A DNA stretch of 45,090 bases from a virus. A program made the translations under genes and the position numbers. Each line of letters starts with the position of its first letter. The first letter of the stretch is position 1. Positions 1-8,237 of this stretch are shown here, piece after piece. The stretch is taken from IMG/VR virus record IMGVR_UViG_3300030101_001354, positions 1-45,090 of that record; one strand, given 5' to 3'. Under the pieces are notes generated by a model. The model did not search any database. It was not told the DNA's origin and saw nothing but the letters and a program-made list of their open reading frames with translations.

Positions 1-161
1 TCAGTAACAGCAGTTTGTAATTTACTTCCAGGATTTTGTCTTCTATATTTAGCTACACCTTTAGCTGTTAATCCTGCTCCTTGTTTAGTGGGTCTTTTAT
101 CTCCACTTTTAATTGACATGCCTTTCATGCCTTTGCCTTTTATTTTTTTCTTTCTAGGCAT
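1..161 (-). CDS. Small basic phage protein, 3' end cut by window edge (DUF6321-like)
   Basis: The ATG at 161 overlaps the TAA of the LysM gene upstream (TAATG). The reading frame stays open to the window edge, giving 53 codons. The visible part is rich in Lys, Arg and Gly and contains GLTAKGVAKYRRQNPGSKL. This resembles the start of small basic proteins annotated as DUF6321 in many marine phages, which I recall from the family rather than from any search. The C-terminal half with the usual Arg/Cys-rich segment would lie outside the window. Its function is unknown. It sits at the downstream end of the visible part of the leftward structural operon. Confidence 0.6.
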   Translation of the reverse strand, partial: MPRKKKIKGKGMKGMSIKSGDKRPTKQGAGLTAKGVAKYRRQNPGSKLQTAVT

Positions 162-1102
162 TATACTCTACGAACTGCTCCTAATCCTCTAAGTGCAACT
201 CCACCACCAACAGCTCGTTTAACTACTCTACCACCTCTTTTCTTAAAACCCATTTTATTTCTAACAGGTGTTGGTAAATTAGGTAGTCCTTTATTTCCTG
301 CAGGTATAGGTCTTAATGGTCCACCTGCTTTTTTCTTTTGAGGTGGAATATAAGAATCACTAATAATTTCTTTACCTAACTTAGAAAGTTCTCCTTTAGC
401 ATCAGCATCTAAAGCTTCCATTTGTTTTTTATTAAAACCTTCATATACAGATTTTCTTTTTTCTTCTTTTGGTTTATCAATATTAATTTTTTGTCCTATT
501 TTAATTTGATTAGGATTTTTAATATTAGTATTAAGTTCTAATAAATCTTTTATTGTTAAATTTTTTGTTCGTTTTGCTATTTCAGAAAGAGTATCACCTT
601 TTTTAACAGTTACAGTTTTAGCTTTAGTTGATGATGCTACTTCATTATTTTTAGTTTCTTTTTTATTAGTATCTACAGGTTTGTCTTCTTTTTTAGGTTT
701 GTCTTCTTTTTTAGGTCTTTTAATTAAAGAAAGAGCAGCAGTTCTTGCTGTAAGGTCTGCAGTAGCTTTTGCTCTATTTTTTCTAGCTTCTTTTCTTTTT
801 GCTATAGCAGTTTTTTCTTTTTGTAATTTTGTTTCTTTCTTTTTTAATCTTTGAGCTTGTCTCATACTAGGACCTGCTTCTACATTTTTAGGTCCTTTTT
901 GTCTACCTATTTTTTTTATTTCTTGATTAATATTTTCTAATCTTTTAGTGTCTTTACTCTTTATTGCATTTTTAACTTTATTTACAATTTTTGTAACTTG
1001 ACCTCTATCCATTTTCTTTAAAGCTGATATAGCTCTAGGACCTAATTTACTAGCAACTTGTGCTCCTACTCTAACTCCTAATATAACTAAAGGTAGTGCC
1101 AT
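161..1102 (-). CDS. LysM-domain structural or lysis-associated protein
   Basis: This 313-aa protein has an N-terminal hydrophobic/basic segment, a long Lys/Arg-rich helical region (about residues 30-150, including a repeated KKEDKP motif) and one LysM domain at about residues 163-208 (VKKGDTLSEIAKRT ... NPNQIKIGQKINI). LysM domains bind N-acetylglucosamine in peptidoglycan. The C-terminus is Gly/Arg-rich and very basic. No catalytic lysin domain is visible, so it more likely anchors or guides a virion part at the cell wall than cuts it. AGGAGA precedes the ATG. Its stop and start overlap both neighbours as TAATG, which indicates translational coupling in the late operon. Confidence 0.7.
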   Translation of the reverse strand: MALPLVILGVRVGAQVASKLGPRAISALKKMDRGQVTKIVNKVKNAIKSKDTKRLENINQEIKKIGRQKGPKNVEAGPSMRQAQRLKKKETKLQKEKTAIAKRKEARKNRAKATADLTARTAALSLIKRPKKEDKPKKEDKPVDTNKKETKNNEVASSTKAKTVTVKKGDTLSEIAKRTKNLTIKDLLELNTNIKNPNQIKIGQKINIDKPKEEKRKSVYEGFNKKQMEALDADAKGELSKLGKEIISDSYIPPQKKKAGGPLRPIPAGNKGLPNLPTPVRNKMGFKKRGGRVVKRAVGGGVALRGLGAVRRV

Positions 1103-1299
1103 TATCCTTCTCCTTGTGTTTTATATTCTCTAGGCTCTTCTTTAACTTGAGCTTCGATTGGTCCTCTTACTCCAGGTCCTTTTCTAGCAGCACCATAACC
1201 TTGACCAGTAGGTTTACCACTTGTATCGTGACCAGTTGAGTGATTAATAGTTCTTGCATTAGCTCCTACTATTAAAGTTTTTTGTTTAGTATAATGCAT
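1102..1299 (-). CDS. Small conserved-type phage protein, unknown function
   Basis: This is a 65-aa ORF, Gly-rich in the middle (GKPTGQGYGAARKGPGVRG) and without a membrane segment. It has a GAGG-type ribosome binding site, and both its start and stop overlap adjacent genes as TAATG. The tight coupling within the head/tail operon supports a real gene. It is probably a minor virion or assembly protein, but no family is recognised. Confidence 0.6.
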   Translation of the reverse strand: MHYTKQKTLIVGANARTINHSTGHDTSGKPTGQGYGAARKGPGVRGPIEAQVKEEPREYKTQGEG

Positions 1300-1388
1300 T
1301 ATTTTTTTCCTCTCTTTCTTTTTTTCTTTTTCTTTTTATTATTTATTTTTGTAATTTGTTGTATTACATTTATTCTACTAATAGCCAT
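1299..1388 (-). CDS. Very small lysine-rich ORF (29 aa)
   Basis: The ORF starts with ATG at 1388, overlapping the stop of the adaptor gene, and ends with a TAA that overlaps the ATG of the next gene (TAATG on both sides). The protein is MAISRINVIQQITKI followed by a tail of almost only Lys and Arg. On the plus strand this region looks like a pyrimidine tract, which may hide the gene. The exact tiling between neighbours is the evidence that it is translated. A nucleic-acid-binding or capsid-interior role would fit its charge but is only a guess. Confidence 0.5.
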   Translation of the reverse strand: MAISRINVIQQITKINNKKKKKKRKRGKK

Positions 1389-2086
1389 TATTGTGCTCCT
1401 TGTAATACTGGATTAGGACCACCTGATGGATTATTTGCTGATTGCATATCATCTTGTCTTGTTCTTCTAGATTGATTACGTAAGGCATCTATTGAATTTT
1501 TATATTTACCTTCCCAATTAGCTAATGTTTGAAAATCTTTTATAAAATATGTAGCTTCTACCATACATGCTGCAAAAAGAGCATTATAGCAAAACTCACT
1601 AAAATAGTTTGATGTTGTTACACTTGTGCCTGTAGCACTAGCTAAAGCTAAAGGTCTACGTGTAAATTGTATTTCACCTGATACTGCAGATGCAGGTGTT
1701 GGTACAATATAAATTTGTGTATTAGTTTTTCTTGAATAATATCTTGGAGTTCCTGTTGATGCACTAGCAAAAGGAAAATAATCTATTGCATACTCATAAG
1801 GTCTTTGTAATAAATTTATTTTTGAATTAGCAGGAACTGCTGTGGTTGAAACACTTGTAGTAAAGTTTACATTTCTTACAACTAATGTATCAGCAGGTAA
1901 ACTAACTACTGGGTCAGAAGCTGTAAATGAAAAAGTAGAGTAGTTATCTAAACCAGAATCATCTAGTTCTTTTACTATTCTACCTTCAGCTTTCTCTACA
2001 AAGTAAGGAATATGTTCCTCAAACTCTGATGAGTTATTTTCTATAGTATTTATTATATCAGTTTTAAGAAATGAATAATTAGGCAC
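1388..2086 (-). CDS. Head-tail adaptor / connector protein (SU10-adaptor-like)
   Basis: This 232-aa protein starts with GTG after AGGATAATATA. Residues 1-45 are helical (DIINTIENNSSEFEEHIPYFVEKAEGRI), the middle is beta-rich, and a C-terminal helical part contains CYNALFAACMVEATYFIKD followed by EGKYKNSIDALRNQSRRT. This order is typical of phage adaptor proteins that dock under the portal (gp24/SU10 adaptor type in short-tailed phages). Its position downstream of portal and capsid genes fits. The assignment rests on recalled family pattern. Confidence 0.65.
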   Translation of the reverse strand: MPNYSFLKTDIINTIENNSSEFEEHIPYFVEKAEGRIVKELDDSGLDNYSTFSFTASDPVVSLPADTLVVRNVNFTTSVSTTAVPANSKINLLQRPYEYAIDYFPFASASTGTPRYYSRKTNTQIYIVPTPASAVSGEIQFTRRPLALASATGTSVTTSNYFSEFCYNALFAACMVEATYFIKDFQTLANWEGKYKNSIDALRNQSRRTRQDDMQSANNPSGGPNPVLQGAQ

Positions 2087-2090
2087 TATA

Positions 2091-2372
2091 TTATCCTACA
2101 AATAAAGTGCATGAACTACCATCAGAAGGCATAGATACACTTATTGATGCACTAAATTTTATACCTTGGTCACCTATATAAATATCTGCCATGCTACTTG
2201 CAGGAACTGAAAATTTTATTCTATCTCCTCCTGTAGCATCTTTTAATGCAAAAGTACCTGTAGCAGAAACTGCTGTTGCATGAATAGCAACAACTCTAGT
2301 AACATCTGATGTAGTTACAATAACTCCATTAGTTGCACCAGTAAAAAATTTTGATGTTATATTATTAGCCAT
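2091..2372 (-). CDS. Small beta-rich structural protein
   Basis: This is a 93-aa protein of mostly beta-type sequence (Val/Thr/Ser-rich) with no Cys motif apart from one near the C-terminus. It starts with ATG after AAGGA. It lies between the major capsid gene and the adaptor, where phages often encode a decoration or head-completion protein. The family is not recognised. Confidence 0.55.
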   Translation of the reverse strand: MANNITSKFFTGATNGVIVTTSDVTRVVAIHATAVSATGTFALKDATGGDRIKFSVPASSMADIYIGDQGIKFSASISVSMPSDGSSCTLFVG

Positions 2373-2388
2373 TTTAAATCCTTATAGT

Positions 2389-2414
2389 AGGGAGAGTATA
2401 TTTCAACCCTCCCT
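2389..2414 (-). other. Hairpin between capsid gene and next gene
   Basis: In the minus-strand transcript AGGGAG pairs with CTCCCT, extended by a G-U and two further pairs, giving about 9 bp with a short AU-rich loop. There is no U-run behind it, so it is probably a transcript-stabilising or attenuating element rather than a full terminator. Such an element just downstream of the most highly expressed gene is common in phages. Confidence 0.5.
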
Positions 2415-2426
2415 AATTATTAATGG

Positions 2427-3326
2427 TTAGGCACCTTCGTTACCAAACCAACCTCTCCAGTCAGATACTCCAAATGAATATCTTTCTCTGGCTTTAAATC
2501 TAAGGTTACCAGTATCAAAATCTGGTTCCATTTTAGTTTGTAAAGGTGTTCTGTTAAACATCTTTGAACCATTAGGAACATCAGTTTTAATAAAGAAAGC
2601 ATTAGTATCAGTAAACCTTCTGTTAGTCATATATCCACTTGGAAATACTCCTAAGTTTCTAACAGAGTTTATGTCGTTATCTGCACTTCCTACAATTCCT
2701 GGTGTATTTAATAATACATCACATGTAAACATTAAGTCTACAGGTACGTGTAAAGATACAGCAGATGAACCAATTAAGATTCCTCTGTCATCTTTAAACT
2801 TTTGAATTGCAATTACTGCAGATTCCAAACTAGCTTCTGATATTGCTGCTGCTGTACCTACATTACTTTGGTTACCATCTCCAACAGTTGGATGTGAAGT
2901 ATTAAATAAACTTACTCCATCACCTTGTGCTGTAGTGAATCCTTCGTTATATAGCTTTGCAGCTTTTACTTGTTTGGTATTAGCCATAGCTCTAGCTAAT
3001 CCTTTTGCTCTTAATTTAGCAAAAGTATCATAAAGATTATCTTCCATTGCTTCTTCTGTGATTGCAAAAGCTAAAGCAATAGTCTCGTTTGTATAACGAG
3101 CTGTAAAGCTTTCGCCTGCATCATCATAAACAACAGCAGCACCTTCATTTTTAGTTGGAGCAGTACCAAATCCTGTGAAAAGGACTTCCTCTTCAAAAGA
3201 CCTATCTGAATTTTCTACTTCATATAGTGGTTCATGCTCATTATTAACTTCTCCATACTCCATCCCAAAGACAGCATTTAATCCTGGAAGGAGTTCTTTG
3301 CTTATCGCAGCTCTATTTATTGGCAT
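2427..3326 (-). CDS. Major capsid protein (HK97-fold, Mu-like head type)
   Basis: This 299-aa protein begins MPINRAAISKELLPGLNAVFG. It contains segments typical of Mu/marine-podovirus major head subunits: an acidic E-loop-like region (about 25-60), FAITEEAMEDNLYDTFAKLRAKGLARAM (spine-helix-like), LFNTSHPTVGDG, and a C-terminal FKARERYSFGVSDWRGWFGNEG. A strong AAAAGGAGAATAATAA precedes the ATG. It lies downstream of a scaffold-like gene and another structural gene, the usual head-gene order. No protease gene is visible in the window, so head maturation may lack cleavage. The call comes from pattern and position and is fairly secure. Confidence 0.8.
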   Translation of the reverse strand: MPINRAAISKELLPGLNAVFGMEYGEVNNEHEPLYEVENSDRSFEEEVLFTGFGTAPTKNEGAAVVYDDAGESFTARYTNETIALAFAITEEAMEDNLYDTFAKLRAKGLARAMANTKQVKAAKLYNEGFTTAQGDGVSLFNTSHPTVGDGNQSNVGTAAAISEASLESAVIAIQKFKDDRGILIGSSAVSLHVPVDLMFTCDVLLNTPGIVGSADNDINSVRNLGVFPSGYMTNRRFTDTNAFFIKTDVPNGSKMFNRTPLQTKMEPDFDTGNLRFKARERYSFGVSDWRGWFGNEGA

Positions 3327-3346
3327 TTATTATTCTCCTTTTATGA

Positions 3347-3973
3347 TTAAGATGTTGATAGAGTACAAGTTACATAGTTGTCAAAATGTTTATTTATTCT
3401 GACTTCATACCAAGGATAAGTATCTGTCTCACCTACTGATGAGCTAGTACCTGTATCCCAAGGTGCTCTACGTATTACTCTTAAGTGTTGGTCTGTAACA
3501 ACAGGTGCACTTGCGTCTCCTGTGTAGCCACTTTGTCCTGTTTTATGACTACCTGTTCCTGTTACAATATTAGTATTTAGTATACCAAATCCTAAACCTG
3601 CAGCAGCAGTTACTGGACCATCCATTTGAATAAAATAAGTTTGTGCAGGGTCACTTGCAATGTGAACCTTTACGTCTGTAGCTGTGGTTCCACCTGTAAA
3701 ACTTCTTGCGAACTTTTGCTCTCCACTAGCATTAACGAACTGTATTCCTTGAAAAACACCTGCAATCTTAATATTATTATTAGTGCTTGGTTTTATTGTA
3801 CCTGCTGATTCAATAAACACAGGGTCTCCTGTAAACAAATCTGAAGGTATTAATGCAGAAGCCACAGCAGGGCTTGCTCCATTCAAATCAATAGTTCTTA
3901 TACCAGTAGAGTTAGAACCATCACCATTTTTTTTTGCGAGTTGTAATCCTCTTGGGGCATTTACACTTGCCAT
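3347..3973 (-). CDS. Capsid-associated structural protein (decoration type)
   Basis: This 208-aa protein is beta-rich and starts MASVNAPRGLQLAKKNG. It has GDPVFIESAGTIKPS and a C-terminal TYPWYEVRINKHFDN. In related marine phages, proteins of this look lie immediately upstream of the major capsid gene and are found in the virion. It probably decorates or stabilises the head. No enzymatic motif is visible. The ATG follows AAGGAGATTGAACT. Confidence 0.6.
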   Translation of the reverse strand: MASVNAPRGLQLAKKNGDGSNSTGIRTIDLNGASPAVASALIPSDLFTGDPVFIESAGTIKPSTNNNIKIAGVFQGIQFVNASGEQKFARSFTGGTTATDVKVHIASDPAQTYFIQMDGPVTAAAGLGFGILNTNIVTGTGSHKTGQSGYTGDASAPVVTDQHLRVIRRAPWDTGTSSSVGETDTYPWYEVRINKHFDNYVTCTLSTS

Positions 3974-4013
3974 AGTTCAATCTCCTTTATTGTTAATAAA
4001 AGCAACAAAAGAT

Positions 4014-4505
4014 TTACTTCTGAAAACTAGCTTGTCTACCTTTTGTTACTGTGGTTTTACTAGAATTAGAAATGGGCATACTAGAATTATTTCCTCTCAT
4101 TAATTGACTATTAACTGCTTCCATTAATTGGTCAGATTTATTTCTATAATACTCACTTCTACTTTGGAATAACTTGGTAGGTATTTTACCTAACGCAATG
4201 TCTCCACGACAGACAGCTCCAGAGTATCTTCCATCCACCTTCACGACTGATGTTTGTTCCATCTCAGGTACTTCTTTTATCTCAACGAATTGCCATCCCT
4301 CTTGCATTTTTTTACCAATATATTTAAAATCATCTTGACCTTTAAGAGTTATTCTTAACCATCCAAGAGTCATTCCTTCGTTTTTGAAACGATTTTTTAC
4401 TGCTTCTGGTATGTGTAAACTATCTTGCTCTTCAAACTGATAATTCATTTCTTCGTTAGTATTATTTTCTCTAAGTTGAGAACTACGTGTATTGATTCGT
4501 GTCAT
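4014..4505 (-). CDS. Structural-operon protein, unknown function
   Basis: This 163-aa protein begins MTRINTRSSQLRENN. I chose the ATG at 4505 because GGAGGT lies seven bases upstream; a start 15 bases earlier has no such site. The central part (NEGMTLGWLRITLKGQDDFKYIGKKMQEGWQFV) is well formed, and the C-terminus is Ser/Thr/Lys-rich and probably disordered. It lies between scaffold and capsid genes, so a head-assembly role is likely. The family is not recognised. Confidence 0.55.
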   Translation of the reverse strand: MTRINTRSSQLRENNTNEEMNYQFEEQDSLHIPEAVKNRFKNEGMTLGWLRITLKGQDDFKYIGKKMQEGWQFVEIKEVPEMEQTSVVKVDGRYSGAVCRGDIALGKIPTKLFQSRSEYYRNKSDQLMEAVNSQLMRGNNSSMPISNSSKTTVTKGRQASFQK

Positions 4506-4506
4506 A

Positions 4507-5469
4507 TTATTTACCTCCACGTTGCATGTTTATTGTTGTATACTCACCTTCAGCATTAGTTGCTTTAAGTTTTTCTTGAGCATACTGTTCAAGTGGTATA
4601 TTCCATTTATTAGCTAATCTTACATCTTCTTTTGAAAGTTTAACTTTTTTATTAGAATTAGGAGTGCTACGTGTACCTCCTGCAACTACTTGAGCAGGTG
4701 ACGTTTCCTGCATACGATTTTCCTCTTTTGGTTCTACTTCTTTAGTTTGATACCTATGAGGAAATGCTTCTTTTAATCTATTATCGATTTCTGTATAATA
4801 ATCGTCATCAGTTGGATTAAAACCTTCTTCTTTTAAATCTGCATCTATTGCTAGAGCAGCAGCAGTTCTTATTTTATCTTCACCAAACCAATCATTTTGT
4901 TCTGCCCAACTTTGTGCTTTAGGGTCAGGAGTTGGTTGTTGTACTTGTTGTTGAGGTTGTTGCACTTGTTGTTGTGTTTGAACCTCTGGCTCTTTAAACT
5001 GCTGTTTTGTTGCACCTACTGATTTTAAATCATTTTGTGCATCATTAAGAAACTCTTGAGCTTTTAATATTTTATCTGTATCACCTTCTTGATGTGCAGT
5101 TTTATAATTTGTTCTTGCAAGCTCTAATTTATCTTTTAATTGTTTTTCTGTTGCATCTAAATTTAATTTACTTATATTTGTAAATTCTTTTTGTGTATTA
5201 TTTAATTTAGATGTTAGTTCTTCATTTTGTTTAATTAATCTAGCAACTTCTTCATCTCTATCTTTTCTTTGCTTAATTAACTGTCTAATTCTTTTTTCTG
5301 CACCTTTTGTATTTATACCTTCAAGTTCTTTAGGTTCTTCTTTTTTTACTTTAGGTTCTGGTGTTTTTACTTCTTCTTTTTTTGGTTCGTCTTTTTCTAC
5401 TTCAAATTCTATTTTTTCTTTTTCTGGTTTTTCAGTTTGAACTTCACTCCACTCTTGTTGTTGTTCCAT
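4507..5469 (-). CDS. Probable capsid scaffolding protein
   Basis: This protein has about 320 aa. Residues 1-60 are very acidic and Lys/Glu-repetitive (EKEKIEFEVEKDEPKKEE), then comes a long coiled-coil region (RIRQLIKQRKDRDEEVARLIKQ ...), a Gln-rich linker with a repeated QQPQQQVQQPT type pattern, and a folded C-terminal part. High charge, coiled coil and position directly before capsid genes match phage scaffolds. The ATG at 5469 follows AAAGGAATAAAG; a longer GTG start at 5496 is less likely. A dedicated promoter lies upstream. Confidence 0.6.
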   Translation of the reverse strand: MEQQQEWSEVQTEKPEKEKIEFEVEKDEPKKEEVKTPEPKVKKEEPKELEGINTKGAEKRIRQLIKQRKDRDEEVARLIKQNEELTSKLNNTQKEFTNISKLNLDATEKQLKDKLELARTNYKTAHQEGDTDKILKAQEFLNDAQNDLKSVGATKQQFKEPEVQTQQQVQQPQQQVQQPTPDPKAQSWAEQNDWFGEDKIRTAAALAIDADLKEEGFNPTDDDYYTEIDNRLKEAFPHRYQTKEVEPKEENRMQETSPAQVVAGGTRSTPNSNKKVKLSKEDVRLANKWNIPLEQYAQEKLKATNAEGEYTTINMQRGGK

Positions 5470-5519
5470 CTTTATTCCTTTCGTTGCTAACGACACATAC
5501 GAGTTACGTTATAATTAAT

Positions 5520-5548
5520 ATTATACTATATTATTTTAAAGTATGCAA
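5520..5548 (-). promoter_or_regulatory. Leftward sigma70-like promoter before scaffold/capsid genes
   Basis: On the minus strand TTGCAT (5548-5543) and TATAAT (5525-5520) are separated by 17 bases. It lies in the short gap between groES and the scaffold-like gene, about 50 bases upstream of the start codon. It would add extra transcripts for scaffold and capsid, the gene products needed in largest amounts. Confidence 0.6.
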
Positions 5549-5554
5549 GTGCTA

Positions 5555-5980
5555 TTACATACTATATTTAGATAAATTAAAGGTTGGGTCTAATGTCTTA
5601 GGACTTTCTACCTTCATAATTATCTGGTCATCATATAAAAGAATATATTTTATTCCTTTATATTGTATCTTTTGACCTGCATGTTTACCATAACATACAT
5701 AGTCATTTAATTCACACCAAGGTCCTTTAGGAAACTTTTCCATATCATGATAAGCTAAATCACCCATAGCAACAACTTGTCCTACTGTAGTAAGATAAGC
5801 CATATCATCTCTAGTAGAGTCTGGTAATAATATACCACCTTTAGTTTTTTCTTTTACTGAAACAGGTCGCACTAAAATATGATACCCAGGTAAATCTGGT
5901 AACATATCTGGATTAGGTATTTCTTCTTTAGAAATCCAAGCATCATTTTTAATACTTTTTGCCATGTTTACTTGTTGCAT
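5555..5980 (-). CDS. groES: Co-chaperonin GroES-like protein
   Basis: This 141-aa protein has the GroES core from about residue 32: GYHILVRPV, then the mobile-loop region KEKTKGGILLPDS (43-55) with the GroEL-contacting GGIL, then VGQVVAMG and a C-terminal YKGIKYILLYDDQIIMKV. Cellular GroES is about 95 aa; this one has an N-terminal extension of about 30 residues and a short C-terminal tail. It would cap the host GroEL ring for folding phage proteins, as T4 gp31 does for the T4 capsid protein. Its place next to the capsid genes fits. Start and stop overlap the upstream gene (TAATG). Confidence 0.88.
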   Translation of the reverse strand: MQQVNMAKSIKNDAWISKEEIPNPDMLPDLPGYHILVRPVSVKEKTKGGILLPDSTRDDMAYLTTVGQVVAMGDLAYHDMEKFPKGPWCELNDYVCYGKHAGQKIQYKGIKYILLYDDQIIMKVESPKTLDPTFNLSKYSM

Positions 5981-6171
5981 TATTCTTCTTCTCCTTCATA
6001 CATTTTTTTAATTATATTTTTCATAACATCAATAGACCATTCAATACCTTGAATACGACCTACTAGAAGTTTATAATTAGCGAATGAATCTGCTTGTCCA
6101 TTCGCTAAATTAAGTCTTAATAAATTTAACTCTTCTTCAAACTTACGAAGAGCTTCACTAGATACTTCCAT
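5980..6171 (-). CDS. Small coiled-coil protein, unknown function
   Basis: This 63-aa acidic helical protein (SEALRKFEEELNLLRLNLANG ... IQGIEWSIDVMKNIIKKM) is probably one coiled coil. It is coupled to groES by a TAATG overlap and follows the beta-rich structural gene by a few bases. It is possibly a small head-assembly factor. No family is recognised. Confidence 0.55.
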   Translation of the reverse strand: MEVSSEALRKFEEELNLLRLNLANGQADSFANYKLLVGRIQGIEWSIDVMKNIIKKMYEGEEE

Positions 6172-6176
6172 TTATC

Positions 6177-6698
6177 TTACTGGTCTGCAAATGCAGGTGG
6201 GGTAGTTGAAGTTACATTTCCAAAGACTTGATAGTTTGTGCTATCAAGACCAATAAATGTTACATCAAAAGCAGCAGGTACATTTAATTGTAAACTACTA
6301 TTAGAACTACCATTTGGATATACTGCAGCATTATCAGCATTAGTATCTAAATGTACAATATTACCTTTGTAAAAATTTGTATTACCTGGTGTTATAAATA
6401 TTGCATCAGTTGCATCAGTAGCTAAACCACCATAAACAAATCTATAAGCTACACCTGCTTCTGGTGCAGGAAGTGTATAAGTATTATCTTGTCCACCATC
6501 TGGTACTAAATTAATTCTACCACCATGAGTTGTATTTACAATAGTAATATCACCATCTGCTAATACTACAGGTGTAACAACTTCACCTTTATTACCAAAA
6601 GTAATATTTTCTGTTATTGCTCCTGTAGAAGAGTTTTTTGTGATTCCAATAAAACCATTCTCAGACCTAATTGGACCACTAAAAGTTGTATTTGCCAT
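6177..6698 (-). CDS. Beta-rich virion protein
   Basis: This 173-aa Gly/Thr/Asn-rich protein begins MANTTFSGPIRSENGFIG and ends in a Pro-rich tail. The pattern (FSGPIRSENGF, DGDITIVNTTHGG, YRFVYGG) resembles structural proteins of marine phages that precede or follow capsid genes. A decoration or tail-associated role is likely. A strong TTAAGGAGAATAAAA site precedes the ATG. Confidence 0.6.
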   Translation of the reverse strand: MANTTFSGPIRSENGFIGITKNSSTGAITENITFGNKGEVVTPVVLADGDITIVNTTHGGRINLVPDGGQDNTYTLPAPEAGVAYRFVYGGLATDATDAIFITPGNTNFYKGNIVHLDTNADNAAVYPNGSSNSSLQLNVPAAFDVTFIGLDSTNYQVFGNVTSTTPPAFADQ

Positions 6699-6723
6699 TT
6701 TTATTCTCCTTAAATAAAATTAA

Positions 6724-6761
6724 CTTGTCGTCTTGGCATGTCTGCTAGGGCAGTCGACAAG
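6724..6761 (-). other. Branched hairpin after the portal gene
   Basis: CTTGTCG and CGACAAG form a 7-bp outer stem, and inside it CTGC and GCAG can form a second small hairpin with a CCTA loop. It lies between the end of the portal frame and the ribosome binding site of the next gene. There is no U-run, so it is more likely a processing or stability element than a terminator. Confidence 0.45.
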
Positions 6762-6773
6762 CATAAAATATCC

Positions 6774-8237
6774 CTAGTTACTTTCTTGTTGAGCATCTTG
6801 TAAAATAGCTTTAGACATTATATCTAATAGTTTCATACTTCTTTCTCTATCATCTAAAGTTTCCATACTAGCTACTTTTTCTAAAGACTGTGCTCTTATT
6901 TTTTCTAAATCTATTTGTGTTTTTTGTTCTGCTATTTCTGACTTTGCAATTAAATCTAATAGCTTCATAGTTTCTTTACTTTGTCTATCAAGGTCAGCTT
7001 TTTCTTTTCTTAACATAGCAGATTGTCCTGCAACTCCTGCATCTTTCATTAACTTAGCTTCTTCAAGCTGTAGCTTTTGAGCATCTAATGAAGATTCTAC
7101 AGATAGTTTTGCTTCTTCCATTTTTAATTCTTTTTCTTTTAATCCTACTTCAGCTTGTTTTAACGCAACTAATTGTTGTTCAGGTGATTGTGCCTGACCT
7201 AAAGCTTGATTAGCATTTAATACTTGTTGTGCTGCTTGAGCCATAGCCATCTCTGCTATTGTAGGAACTTGTGCTTGTTCTGGTGGTAACTGTTCTAGTC
7301 CCATTCTTGTAATACCATTTACTTGTTCTTGATAACGCATTACAGAATGTTCTTGAATATTAGCTTCTAATATTGGTTTTAATCTAGCCATAATAGGATT
7401 AGCACCATTCTTAGGGTCTTGTAAATATGCCATCTTTGTTTGAATATGAGCATCATGATTTTGACCTTCAAAAGCTTTTATTGGAATACCTTTTGTTGCT
7501 GCCATAATATCTGATATTGGGTCCATAGGTTGTGGTTCTTTTTTAGGTGGTAATATCTGTTCTATATTAGGCATATTAGCAGCATTTAAAATTGTTCTAT
7601 TTAATGCTTCTATATTAAACATACCAGGAGGGGATTGCTGTGCCATTTGGAGAGCCATTTGAGCTAGCATCATCCTATGTGCATTAGAAGGAATGTTAGG
7701 GTCTGAGACAGGGATTACATCAACCCTTCCATCAAAATCTTTCTTAAACACACTTTGTTCAGCATAAGGTACTTCATAAGGATACTGCATAGGTAAATAT
7801 TCTGAATCTATACGAGCAAGAATTTTAAATTCTTCTCTTTGTGATTTATGTAATCGTTTATGTATAGCTGAGAAAAATTTACTAGAAGCTTCTAATAAAG
7901 CCATAGTGGTTCCAACAGGACCATAAGATGCTGCATCAGAAACAATTTGTTCTGTGCTATCAGCAAACTTTTGACCTGCTGCTGTAACGAAACCTAGCAT
8001 CTGAAATAGAGTAGAGGAAGGCTCTTTATAGGGGAGAGGAATAATTGCCTTACTAAGGTCTACTCCAGTTGCTTCGATTTCTTTAAATTCACCAGGACTT
8101 ATTGGTTCATTATCGCCAACAAGTCTAACACCTTTTGCTTTAAAACCTCCTGGTAAGTTTGCAAATTGACCTGCGTCTACTAAGCTTCTCATAGCTGCTG
8201 TTGCAGTCATAGTTAAGTTGCCTAGAAAGTGCATCAA
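6774..8237 (-). CDS. Portal protein, C-terminal part (shifted frame)
   Basis: This frame continues the portal gene after an apparent frameshift near 8296-8299. Read in this frame from just before the listed ATG, the sequence gives KISHFVHYRFVPGFGFYGFG and then MHFLGNLTMTATAAMRSLVD, a typical portal core. The later part is an acidic, Gln-rich coiled coil (EQQLVALKQAEVGLKEKELK). The ATG at 8237 is most likely not a real start. Joined with the upstream part the portal would have about 842 aa. Portals form the dodecameric DNA entry ring at one head vertex. Confidence 0.75.
   Translation of the reverse strand: MMHFLGNLTMTATAAMRSLVDAGQFANLPGGFKAKGVRLVGDNEPISPGEFKEIEATGVDLSKAIIPLPYKEPSSTLFQMLGFVTAAGQKFADSTEQIVSDAASYGPVGTTMALLEASSKFFSAIHKRLHKSQREEFKILARIDSEYLPMQYPYEVPYAEQSVFKKDFDGRVDVIPVSDPNIPSNAHRMMLAQMALQMAQQSPPGMFNIEALNRTILNAANMPNIEQILPPKKEPQPMDPISDIMAATKGIPIKAFEGQNHDAHIQTKMAYLQDPKNGANPIMARLKPILEANIQEHSVMRYQEQVNGITRMGLEQLPPEQAQVPTIAEMAMAQAAQQVLNANQALGQAQSPEQQLVALKQAEVGLKEKELKMEEAKLSVESSLDAQKLQLEEAKLMKDAGVAGQSAMLRKEKADLDRQSKETMKLLDLIAKSEIAEQKTQIDLEKIRAQSLEKVASMETLDDRERSMKLLDIMSKAILQDAQQESN

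Noticed and set aside
1300-1345. Pyrimidine-rich tract as a terminator T-run
   Set aside because: It has no preceding hairpin on the plus strand and is the antisense of the Lys/Arg codons of a small minus-strand ORF.
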